Part shown: piece by piece, positions 1-6,287 of the stretch
How the letters are laid out: each line of letters begins with the position of its first letter
How positions within the stretch are numbered: the first letter of the stretch is position 1
From: Pseudomonadota bacterium
Lineage (GTDB): Bacteria > Pseudomonadota > Gammaproteobacteria > Burkholderiales > SHXO01
Assembly: GCA_023430065.1 (NCBI GenBank)
Contig: JAEZCG010000034.1
Location: 1-21,542, forward strand
Length of the DNA stretch: 21,542 nt
Direction: 5' to 3'
Translations under genes and position numbers: made by a program
The notes under the pieces: generated by a model
Database searches by the model: none
What the model saw: the letters and a program-made list of their open reading frames with translations, nothing else
What the model was told of the DNA's origin: nothing

Positions 1-1682
1 GGCCGCCGCTGGCCGGCGGCACGACTGCGCGCCTGCGCCTCCTGCCGGCGCTGCTCCCGACGCGAGATCGACGACGCGCCCGCTGCCTCGTCGTCGCGCG
101 CCTCGCCCTCGCGCCGCCGACGCGCCAACCACTCGCGATAGTCGTCGAGGTCGCCGTCGAATTCGCCGACCCGCCCGTCATCGACCAGCATCAGCAGGTC
201 GGCGCTGGTGCGAAGCAGGTGCCGATCGTGCGACACGACCACCATGGCGCCTTCGTAGTCCTGCAGGGCGAGCGCCAGAGCCTCGCGCATGTCCAGATCG
301 AGATGGTTGGTCGGCTCGTCGAGCAGGAGCAGGTTCGGGCGCTGCCAGATGAGAAGCGCGAGGGTCAGCCGGGCGCGCTCGCCCCCCGAGAATCGTCCCA
401 CCGCTGCGTCGGCGGCACCGCCGCGGAAGTCGAAGCTGCCCAGGTAGTCACGCAGGTCCTGTTCGCGTGCAGAGCGGTCGAGTCTGGCCAGATGCTGCAG
501 TGGGGTCTCGTCGGCACGCAGTTGCTCGAGCTGGTGCTGGGCGAAGTAGCCGATGGCCAGCCCCTTTCCCTCCAGCCGTTGCCCGCGCACCGGCGCACTC
601 TCGCCCGCCAGCATTTTCATCAGCGTCGACTTGCCCGCGCCGTTCGCCCCGAGCAGGCCGATGCGCGCGCCCTGGCGCAGCGTCAGCTCGATGTCCTTTA
701 CCACCGGAACCCCGCCGTACCCGGCGGCCGCGCCGTCGAGAGTGAGCAGGACATTCGACGCCGGCCGCGGCTCCCGGAACGAGAAAGTGAAGGGCGTGGA
801 CGCGTGCACCGCGGCCACCGTGTCCATGCGGTCGAGCATCTTGAGCCGGCTCTGCGCCTGGCGTGCCTTGGTGGCCTTCGCGCGGAAGCGTTCGACGAAA
901 CTGCGCAGGTGCGCGATCTGCCGCTGCTGTTTGTCGTGGATCGCCTGCTGTGCCGCGAGGAATGCAGCGCGCTGGCGCTCGAAGTCCGAATAGTTGCCCT
1001 TGTACAGGCGCAGGGATCGGGCCTCGAGGTGGCAGATCGCGTCCACGGTCGCGTCCAGAAACTCACGGTCGTGCGAGATGAGCAGCACGGTCCCTTCGTA
1101 GCGCCGCAGCCATTCCTCCAGCCAGAACACGGCATCGAGATCGAGGTGGTTCGTGGGCTCGTCCAGGAGCAGCACGTCCGACGGGCATAGCAGCGCCTGC
1201 GCAAGATTCAGGCGCATGCGCCATCCCCCCGAGAACTCGGCTACCGGCCTCTCGAGCTCGGCATTCGAGAATCCCAGGCCGGCGAGGATGCGGGCGGCGC
1301 GGGAACGTGCGCTGTAACCATCCAATTGCTCGTACTCGGCGTGCAACGTCGAGAGGCGGTCCGCGTCGTCGCCTGCCTCGGCTTCGGTCAGGGCGCGCTC
1401 GACGCGGCGCAGCTCGACATCGCCGTCGAGGGCATACTCGATGGCGGGCGCGGACGACGCCGGCGTCTCCTGTGCCACGTGGGCCATGCGCAGGCCTGGC
1501 TGGATGTCCACGTCGCCGGACTCCGCATGCAGTTCGCCGCGCAACAGCGCGAGCAGGCTGCTCTTGCCGGTGCCGTTGGCGCCGGTCACGCCGATCTTCT
1601 GGCGCGGGACGATGGTGAGATCGACCCCCTCGAGCAGGCGCTTCGCGCCCCGCTGCAGGGTCAGATTGCGCAAGGTGATCAT
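1..1682 (-). CDS. yheS: ABC-F family ATPase YheS (C-terminus cut by window edge)
   Basis: This encodes a soluble tandem ABC ATPase of the ABC-F group, whose members bind ribosomes rather than transport solutes. About 560 codons are present and the frame is still open at the left edge; E. coli YheS is about 637 residues, so the charged C-terminal tail is missing. Seen in the translation: Walker A GANGTGKS at about 34-41, signature FSGGW at 150-154, Walker B LLLDEPTNHLDLD at 171-183, then the arm/linker region with RAKATKARQAQSR at about 267-279. The second Walker A is GANGAGKS at 345-352, signature FSGGE at 431-435 and Walker B at about 452-464. The linker and overall order match YheS better than Uup or EttA. 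The ATG at 1682 has no clear Shine-Dalgarno. It begins 26 nt after tRNA-His on the same strand with no terminator between, so it may be read from the tRNA operon. Confidence 0.93.
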   Translation of the reverse strand, partial: MITLRNLTLQRGAKRLLEGVDLTIVPRQKIGVTGANGTGKSSLLALLRGELHAESGDVDIQPGLRMAHVAQETPASSAPAIEYALDGDVELRRVERALTEAEAGDDADRLSTLHAEYEQLDGYSARSRAARILAGLGFSNAELERPVAEFSGGWRMRLNLAQALLCPSDVLLLDEPTNHLDLDAVFWLEEWLRRYEGTVLLISHDREFLDATVDAICHLEARSLRLYKGNYSDFERQRAAFLAAQQAIHDKQQRQIAHLRSFVERFRAKATKARQAQSRLKMLDRMDTVAAVHASTPFTFSFREPRPASNVLLTLDGAAAGYGGVPVVKDIELTLRQGARIGLLGANGAGKSTLMKMLAGESAPVRGQRLEGKGLAIGYFAQHQLEQLRADETPLQHLARLDRSAREQDLRDYLGSFDFRGGAADAAVGRFSGGERARLTLALLIWQRPNLLLLDEPTNHLDLDMREALALALQDYEGAMVVVSHDRHLLRTSADLLMLVDDGRVGEFDGDLDDYREWLARRRREGEARDDEAAGASSISRREQRRQEAQARSRAAGQRR

Positions 1683-1708
1683 GCGCGCCGGAAAGGGCTA
1701 GAGGAAAT

Positions 1709-1785
1709 TGGGGTGGCTGACGGGACTCGAACCCGCGACAACTGGAATCACAATCCAGGACTCTACCAACTGAGCTACAGCCACC
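1709..1785 (-). tRNA. tRNA-His (GTG)
   Basis: The minus strand gives a full cloverleaf. The acceptor arms GTGGCTG (1778-1784) and CAGCCAC (1713-1719) pair completely. The extra 5' G (G-1, base 1785) characteristic of histidine tRNA is encoded opposite discriminator C, and the 3' CCA is encoded at 1709-1711. The anticodon GTG is at 1749-1751, in a 7-nt loop closed by a 5-bp stem, and the T-arm carries GGTTCGAGTCC. It is the last of three tRNAs in this operon, 39 nt from tRNA-Arg. Confidence 0.97.
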
Positions 1786-1824
1786 ACTGACGACACACCT
1801 GCACCGACACCTGACGGCGCCGAC

Positions 1825-1901
1825 TGGCCTGCCCGACGGGACTCGAACCCATAACCCCCGGCTTAGAAGGCCGGTGCTCTATCCGGTTGAGCTACGGGCA
1901 G
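1825..1901 (-). tRNA. tRNA-Arg (TCT)
   Basis: Minus-strand cloverleaf with acceptor CTGCCCG (1895-1901) pairing with CGGGCAG (1829-1835), discriminator G and an encoded CCA at 1825-1827. The anticodon TCT is at 1865-1867 in the loop CTTCTAA, closed by CCGGC/GCCGG, and the T-arm reads GGTTCGAGTCC. It reads AGA codons, which are rare in DNA of this composition. It is the middle gene of the Pro-Arg-His operon. Confidence 0.97.
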
Positions 1902-1939
1902 GAATTGCGAGCCTGAAACTTGGTCGAGGTGCCCGAAAC

Positions 1940-2016
<77 letters not shown>

Positions 2017-2026
2017 GAAGCCCGAT

Positions 2027-2056
2027 ATTATGCCGGGCTCGGAGAGGGGCGGTCAA
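2027..2056 (-). promoter_or_regulatory. Promoter of the tRNA-Pro-Arg-His(-yheS) operon
   Basis: On the minus strand, -35 TTGACC (2051-2056) and -10 CATAAT (2027-2032) are separated by 18 nt. The bases after the -10 (ATCGGGC) form a GC-rich discriminator, typical of stable-RNA promoters under stringent control by ppGpp and DksA. Predicted transcription starts just upstream of tRNA-Pro. The boxes are seen directly; the stringent-control role is inferred. Confidence 0.7.
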
Positions 2057-2112
2057 TTTCGGGTTCCCGATCCGGCATGATGGCCTTCGCACAGGGTGGG
2101 ATTGGAAGTTGC

Positions 2113-2141
2113 TTGCAGGCCCCTCCGAATTCTGCTATTAA
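2113..2141 (+). promoter_or_regulatory. Promoter of dksA
   Basis: -35 TTGCAG (2113-2118) and -10 TATTAA (2136-2141) lie 17 nt apart on the plus strand, giving a leader of about 65 nt before the dksA start. It is back to back with the tRNA-operon promoter; the two -35 boxes are 56 nt apart. Confidence 0.6.
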
Positions 2142-2214
2142 ACCGCCTTTTTTCGGGGAGCCTTGCCCTCATTTCGAGGCCAGGACCCGAGAACCCAAGA
2201 AGGGATTCCTCAAC

Positions 2215-2637
2215 ATGCCCATCGAGTTCCACGCGCACTTCAAGCCCTACCAGCCGAAGAAGGGCGAGGCTTACATGAATCCCAAGCAACTGGATCACTT
2301 CCGCACGATCCTCAAATCGCTGAAGGACGAGTTGAGCCAGGACATCGACCGCACCGTCCACACGATGCAGGACGAAGCGACGATCTTCGCCGATCCGAAC
2401 GATCGCGCGAGCCAGGAATCGGATATGGCGTTGGAATTGCGCAACCGCGACCGCGAGCGCAAGCTCATCAAGAAGATCGAGGAAACGATCGCGAAGATCG
2501 ATGCGGGCGACTACGGCTACTGCGACAGCTGCGGCGTCGAGATCGGTCTGAAGCGCCTCGAGGCTCGGCCGACCGCGACCCTGTGCATCGACTGCAAGAC
2601 ACTCGACGAACTGCGCGAGCGCCAAGTCGCCAAGTAG
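2215..2637 (+). CDS. dksA: RNA polymerase-binding transcription factor DksA
   Basis: DksA binds in the secondary channel of RNA polymerase and, with ppGpp, represses stable-RNA promoters and activates amino-acid biosynthesis promoters. The 140-residue product matches E. coli DksA (151 aa) almost end to end. The coiled-coil runs from about residue 25 to 98, with the tip motif DPNDRA at 60-65 that carries the two functionally important aspartates (D60, D63). The C-terminal zinc finger has all four cysteines: C103, C106, C124 and C127. The stretch ELRNRDRERKLIKKIE (74-89) is nearly invariant in the family. The frame is open further upstream, but that part runs through tRNA-Pro. The ATG at 2215 is preceded by an AAGAAGGGA Shine-Dalgarno and gives the family length. 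The gene is monocistronic, between its own promoter and an intrinsic terminator. Confidence 0.97.
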   Translation: MPIEFHAHFKPYQPKKGEAYMNPKQLDHFRTILKSLKDELSQDIDRTVHTMQDEATIFADPNDRASQESDMALELRNRDRERKLIKKIEETIAKIDAGDYGYCDSCGVEIGLKRLEARPTATLCIDCKTLDELRERQVAK

Positions 2638-2673
2638 CCAGGTCATCCCGGCGCGCCGGACGCGCCATTGCAG

Positions 2674-2710
2674 ACAGGCCGATGGAAGCATCCATCGGCC
2701 TGTTTTTCTT
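2674..2710 (+). terminator. Intrinsic terminator of dksA
   Basis: A perfect 13-bp stem (2674-2686 with 2691-2703), a 4-nt loop (AGCA) and a following T-rich run (to about 2710). It lies 36 nt after the dksA stop. Its T-tract overlaps the -35 box of the next gene's promoter. Confidence 0.93.
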
Positions 2711-2737
2711 GTGACGTGCAAACGCATTCTCTATAGT
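2709..2737 (+). promoter_or_regulatory. Promoter of the quinoprotein dehydrogenase gene
   Basis: -35 TTGTGA (2709-2714) and -10 TATAGT (2732-2737) with 17-nt spacing. The expected start near 2744 leaves a leader of about 122 nt. That leader holds three short perfect hairpins: 2743-2757, 2769-2784 and 2824-2843. Confidence 0.6.
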
Positions 2738-2865
2738 GATTGCGGGTGATCCACCCGTGCACCCGATCGTCGTCCACCGACGACTCGCGCGACCTGAAGC
2801 AGTTCCATTTCTTTCCGCTTCGCGGGCCGTGTCGCGCCGGCCCCAATCGCAATAGGAGATCGTTG

Positions 2866-4590
2866 ATGAAGCGATGCAACCGGCCCGCCCTCCGCATGCT
2901 GCTCGCGGCCGCACTGTCGTCGGCCGCAGTCGCCGGCGCCGCGAACCAGTATGCGGGCGACGTTACCTACGAGCGCATCCGCAACGCCGACCAGATGCCC
3001 GGCGACTGGGCCACGTATCACGGCAGCTACCGCGGCTGGCACTACAGCGCGCTCGACCAGATCGACGTGAAGAACGTGGACAAGTTGCGCGTGGCGTGGA
3101 CACACGCGATGCCGCGATCCATCCGCGGCCTGCAGACGATGCCGCTCGCCGCCGATGGCATCCTCTACTACTCCGGCAGTTACAACCAGGTCGTCGCGCT
3201 CGATGGAACGACCGGCGAGGTGCTCTGGTACCACAAGCAGAAGCTGGACGAGAACCTCGTTGCCGGGCAGGTGCACGCACCCTTCAACCGCGGGATCGCG
3301 CTCGGACTGGGCAGCGTGTACATGGGGACCCTGGACGGCAAGCTCGTTGCCCTCGACATGAAGAGCGGCAAGCTCAAGTGGGAGACGAAACTCATCGACT
3401 CGGAGCGGGTCGGAACCGGATTCACCGGCGCACCGCTGTTCGTCAAAGACAAGGTCATAATCGGCTCCCATGCCGACGGATTGGCTTACCGCGGCCCCAT
3501 CTTCGGCGTCGACGCCGCCACCGGCAAGGAAGTGTGGAAGTTCTACACGGCAGGCGGGAACGATGGGACCAAGTCGGATGCGCGCAATACCTGGGGCAAC
3601 GACAGCTGGAAGTCGGGAGGCGGCGGCGGCTGGATGCCCGGAGGATACGATCCGCAGACGAATCTGGTGTGGTGGGGGACCGGCAGCCCGACGCCCCTGT
3701 ACGATTCGACCGCACAGGACTGGATGACCTCAGGCGCACGCCCCGGGACCAACCTGTACACCAGTTCCGTCCTGGCACTGGATGCAGACAGCGGCGAGCT
3801 GAAGGCCTACCACCAGCAACTCCCGCACGACGCCTGGGGATTCGACAGCGCCGGGGGGGAGTTTCTCATGCTGGAGCGGGCCGGGAAGCAGTACGTGGTG
3901 CACCCCAACCGCAGCGGTTTCGTCTTCGTTTACGATCGCGCCGGCAAATTGCAGAACGTCTGGCGTCTCATCAAGCACGTCAACTTCGTGCAGGACATCA
4001 AGCCGGATGGAACGCTGGTGGGCCGTCGCGAACCCGCCGAGGGCGTGCAGAAGGGGATCTGCCCGGCCAGCGCCGGCGGCACCGGGTGGAGCGCAGGCAG
4101 CTTCAATCCGAAGACCGGGCTCTATTACAAGGTCGGCAACGAATGGTGCATGGACCTCGACCCGCGCAAAGCCGGACCGGGAACGGGGTCCGGCGGAATT
4201 ACCGTCGTCCCTCCTCCGGGCGAGAAAGTGTCCGCACACGTATCTGCCCGGGATCCGTTGACGGGCGCGAAGAAATGGGAGATTTCCTTGTCCGAACCAC
4301 CCATGGCGAGCCTGCTGTCGACTGCAGGCAATCTGTTGTTCGTGCCTGATGCGCGTGGAATCCTGCGTGCCTACGACGCCGGCAGCGGGCGCGAGCTGTG
4401 GCGACACAACAACGGACAGGGACACGCCGGCGGGATCATCAGCTATGCCGGCAAGGACGGGAAGCAATACGTCGCGGTGGCGACAGGCTGGGACAAGGTT
4501 GCCGGGATGCACTACGAGAGTCTCTTCGGCTCGCCGTTCGGCAGCCTTCCGAACGATTCGGGTGTTCTGACGGTGTTCAGCCTCCCGTGA
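2866..4590 (+). CDS. Periplasmic PQQ-type quinoprotein dehydrogenase, atypical
   Basis: The 574-residue product belongs to the PQQ-dependent alcohol/methanol dehydrogenase beta-propeller family. It has a Sec signal peptide (about 1-25, ending in AVAGA) and repeated propeller tryptophan-docking segments such as GKEVW (220-224) and GRELW (508-512). The family cysteine pair C399/C428 is present, corresponding to the second disulfide of methanol dehydrogenase. W256 matches the PQQ-stacking tryptophan and R349 the PQQ-binding arginine. There is no CXXCH haem motif, so it is a type I (haem-free) form that would need a separate electron acceptor. The usual vicinal Cys-Cys pair is absent, and by-eye alignment puts G204 and S274 at the Glu and Asn metal ligands. 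The catalytic Asp is probably D327, with two extra residues before it. The ATG at 2866 has AGGAGA 6 nt upstream and starts the signal peptide; open frame further upstream is ignored. No cytochrome or PQQ-synthesis gene adjoins it. The substrate is unknown. Confidence 0.88.
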   Translation: MKRCNRPALRMLLAAALSSAAVAGAANQYAGDVTYERIRNADQMPGDWATYHGSYRGWHYSALDQIDVKNVDKLRVAWTHAMPRSIRGLQTMPLAADGILYYSGSYNQVVALDGTTGEVLWYHKQKLDENLVAGQVHAPFNRGIALGLGSVYMGTLDGKLVALDMKSGKLKWETKLIDSERVGTGFTGAPLFVKDKVIIGSHADGLAYRGPIFGVDAATGKEVWKFYTAGGNDGTKSDARNTWGNDSWKSGGGGGWMPGGYDPQTNLVWWGTGSPTPLYDSTAQDWMTSGARPGTNLYTSSVLALDADSGELKAYHQQLPHDAWGFDSAGGEFLMLERAGKQYVVHPNRSGFVFVYDRAGKLQNVWRLIKHVNFVQDIKPDGTLVGRREPAEGVQKGICPASAGGTGWSAGSFNPKTGLYYKVGNEWCMDLDPRKAGPGTGSGGITVVPPPGEKVSAHVSARDPLTGAKKWEISLSEPPMASLLSTAGNLLFVPDARGILRAYDAGSGRELWRHNNGQGHAGGIISYAGKDGKQYVAVATGWDKVAGMHYESLFGSPFGSLPNDSGVLTVFSLP

Positions 4591-4949
4591 GTGCTCGGCG
4601 GGTGCCCGGCATGTCCCTTCGTTTCCATGCGCGGCATCCGCCTCCATCCTGGACGCATGATCGGGCACGGCGCTCGCAGCAGCGCGGGAACTCAGCCTGC
4701 ATCGTGATCAACCGGAAAATGTCGATGCCGTCGCGACGTTCGGGTATTCTCTTATAGCCAAGGGCCTATGCAAGGATCATTATTTGCTAGGGATGACGAA
4801 GATTCGTCCTGACGATCCGGCCAGCCCCTCGATGCCAATGTAATGATGACAACGAGGGGAACTAATTTCCGGCTGGACTCGCCCAAGAAGTTAGTTGGGA
4901 CGCGCGAGCTTCCCAAAGCAGTTCAACCGATGCCGCCACGACACATGCC
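4591..4949. other. 359-nt intergenic stretch with dyads, lower G+C than its surroundings
   Basis: I see no convincing gene here. From about 4740 the sequence is visibly richer in A+T than the flanking genes and contains several inverted repeats. These are GACGAA/TTCGTC (4795-4808, 2-nt centre), CCCCTCG/CGAGGGG (4825-4831 and 4853-4859), CCAGCC/GGCTGG (4821-4826 and 4871-4876) and AACTAA/TTAGTT (4860-4865 and 4891-4896). The last pairs partly compete with one another. The region probably holds the end of the dehydrogenase transcript and the control region of the downstream helix-turn-helix gene. No clear promoter boxes or U-tract terminator were found. Confidence 0.5.
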
Positions 4950-5273
4950 ATGAAGCGAAACGAAAAGACGCTCAATCCACGAGAAATACGCCACAAGCTC
5001 GGACTCAACCAGCAGGAATTCTGGGGCCGAATCGGGGTGACCCAAAGCGGTGGGTCGCGCTATGAAAGTGGGCGCGCCATGCCCAAGCCCGTGCAGGAAC
5101 TCCTGCGCCTCGTCCACGTAGACCAGATCGACGTGCGCAAGATCACCAGTGGAGATTTTCAAGTGATCTCCTACCTGAAGACGCGCGATCCGGCGCTCTA
5201 CAAGCGCCTTCGCCAGGAGGCGCAGAGCGCGAGCAGCAGCGCCGCGCCGGGCAAGCGGGCCCGCAGCCGCTGA
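4950..5273 (+). CDS. Small XRE-like helix-turn-helix protein
   Basis: A 107-residue basic protein. Residues about 9-55 form a Cro/C1-like helix-turn-helix: REIRHKLGLNQQEFWGRIGV, then TQSGGSRYESGRAMP. The polar SGGSRYESGR segment sits at the recognition helix and the turn after it. Residues 56-90 are a short conserved-looking tail (VHVDQIDVRKI, then DFQVISYLK), followed by a low-complexity, Arg/Ser/Ala-rich C-terminus. Proteins of this shape are familiar as conserved hypotheticals in betaproteobacteria; I know of no assigned function. No toxin or antitoxin partner and no phage gene is adjacent. The ATG at 4950 has no good Shine-Dalgarno, so the start is less certain than the gene. The dyads upstream are candidate binding sites, which is inference only. 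A hairpin follows 8 nt after the stop. Confidence 0.82.
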   Translation: MKRNEKTLNPREIRHKLGLNQQEFWGRIGVTQSGGSRYESGRAMPKPVQELLRLVHVDQIDVRKITSGDFQVISYLKTRDPALYKRLRQEAQSASSSAAPGKRARSR

Positions 5274-5281
5274 GCGTCACC

Positions 5282-5304
5282 CGGGCACCCGATCCGGGTG
5301 CCCG
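5282..5304 (+). terminator. Terminator-like hairpin after the helix-turn-helix gene
   Basis: A perfect 10-bp GC-rich stem (CGGGCACCCG at 5282-5291 with 5295-5304) and a 3-nt loop, 8 nt after the stop codon. What follows is only weakly T-rich (ATCTTC), so it may be an inefficient terminator or a transcript 3'-end stabiliser. It separates the gene from tRNA-Ser. Confidence 0.55.
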
Positions 5305-5362
5305 ATCTTCGCACCGGCCCGGCATCTCGGAATGCCGTATCATCCTTGACCTTCTGTCTCGA

Positions 5363-5449
5363 GGAAGGATGGCGGAGCGGTTGAACGCACCGGTCTTGAA
5401 AACCGGCAGGGGCGCGAGTCTCTCGTGGGTTCGAATCCCACTCCTTCCG
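5363..5449 (+). tRNA. tRNA-Ser (TGA)
   Basis: A plus-strand class II tRNA with a long variable arm. Acceptor GGAAGGA (5363-5369) pairs with TCCTTCC (5442-5448); the discriminator is G at 5449 and CCA is not encoded (the genome reads CCC). The anticodon TGA is at 5397-5399 in the loop CTTGAAA, closed by CCGGT/ACCGG; the T-arm reads GGTTCGAATCC. A possible -10 box TATCAT lies at 5338-5343, but no convincing -35 was found. Confidence 0.97.
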
Positions 5450-5530
5450 CCCGTCCCGCAGGGTAAACCTTGCAACTTTTGAAATCCCTGCCCGGTCGAA
5501 TCAGTCGAACCAAGCGTCCCGGAGATCTTG

Positions 5531-6220
5531 ATGCAACCTGACTATTCCCTCCCGCGCGATGCGCTCGTCGCCAGTTCTGCCCAGCAGCGCGTCCTGCGCA
5601 ACACGTACTGGCTCCTGGCGTTGTCGCTCATCCCCACGGCCTTTGGTGCGGCGATCGGGATGAATCTCGAACTGTCCATCCTGCGCACCAATCCGGTGAT
5701 CTCTCTGATTGCGGTGCTGGCGGTGTTCTATGGATGGATCTTCGCCATCCAGCGCCACCGTAACAGCGCGTTGGGCCTGGGATTGCTGTTGGGATTCACC
5801 GGTTTCATGGGTCTGCTGCTCGGGCCGTTGCTCACTGCAGCTCTGGGGCTTGCAAATGGCGGCCAGCTGGTCATGCTCGCTTCGGGCATGACAGCGGCGA
5901 CCTTTCTTGGGCTGGCAGCCGTAGCCACCACCACCAAACGGGACTTCAGCGGATTGGGCAACTTCCTGGTGGTCGGCGTCATTGTGGTGATGATCGCGGT
6001 GGTCGCAAACGTGTTCCTTGCCAGTCCGGCCTTGCATCTGGCCCTGTGCGGCGTGTTCGCGCTGCTCAGCGCGATGATCATCCTCTACCAGCTCAACGCC
6101 ATCGTCCGCGGCGGCGAGACGAATTATGTCTCCGCCACGCTGACGCTCTATATCTCGATCTACAACCTGTTCAGCAGCCTGCTGCAACTGCTGATGGCCT
6201 TCACCGGCGAGCGCGAGTAG
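5531..6220 (+). CDS. yccA: YccA / Bax inhibitor-1 family inner-membrane protein
   Basis: This is a 229-residue polytopic membrane protein with about seven hydrophobic segments between residues 24 and 224. It matches E. coli YccA (219 aa) throughout. Matching segments are VLRNTYWLLALSL (21-33), GFTGFMGLLLGPLL (88-101), LGNFLVVGVIVVMIAVVANVF (142-162) and the C-terminal signature GGETNYVSATLTLY (194-207). In E. coli, YccA is a substrate and modulator of the membrane protease FtsH; the same role here is inferred from homology. The ATG at 5531 is chosen because GGAGA lies 5 nt upstream; a TTG one codon earlier is less likely. The gene stands alone after tRNA-Ser and converges on rlmD. Confidence 0.92.
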   Translation: MQPDYSLPRDALVASSAQQRVLRNTYWLLALSLIPTAFGAAIGMNLELSILRTNPVISLIAVLAVFYGWIFAIQRHRNSALGLGLLLGFTGFMGLLLGPLLTAALGLANGGQLVMLASGMTAATFLGLAAVATTTKRDFSGLGNFLVVGVIVVMIAVVANVFLASPALHLALCGVFALLSAMIILYQLNAIVRGGETNYVSATLTLYISIYNLFSSLLQLLMAFTGERE

Positions 6221-6247
6221 CCTCCCCCGGCGCTGGCCGCCTCTGCC

Positions 6248-6276
6248 ACCGGGTTCGGTATCGCGCCGAGCCCGGT
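6248..6276. terminator. Hairpin between convergent yccA and rlmD
   Basis: An 11-bp stem with one G-T wobble (ACCGGGTTCGG at 6248-6258 with CCGAGCCCGGT at 6266-6276) and a 7-nt loop, in the 67-nt gap between the two convergent genes. It has no T-tract on either side. It could slow or end transcription in both directions, but this is only a candidate. Confidence 0.4.
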
Positions 6277-6287
6277 CCGACATGGGT

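Noticed and set aside
219..1190. Plus-strand open frame of 323 codons opposite yheS.
   Set aside because: Antisense shadow of the ABC-F gene, with no recognisable motifs.
2730..3471. Minus-strand open frame opposite the start of the quinoprotein gene.
   Set aside because: Shadow of the dehydrogenase; no motif, no ribosome site.
5458..5491. GCAGGG/CCCTGC inverted repeat with a 22-nt loop before yccA.
   Set aside because: The stem is only 6 bp with a long loop; not convincing as terminator or operator, and no promoter boxes fit around it.
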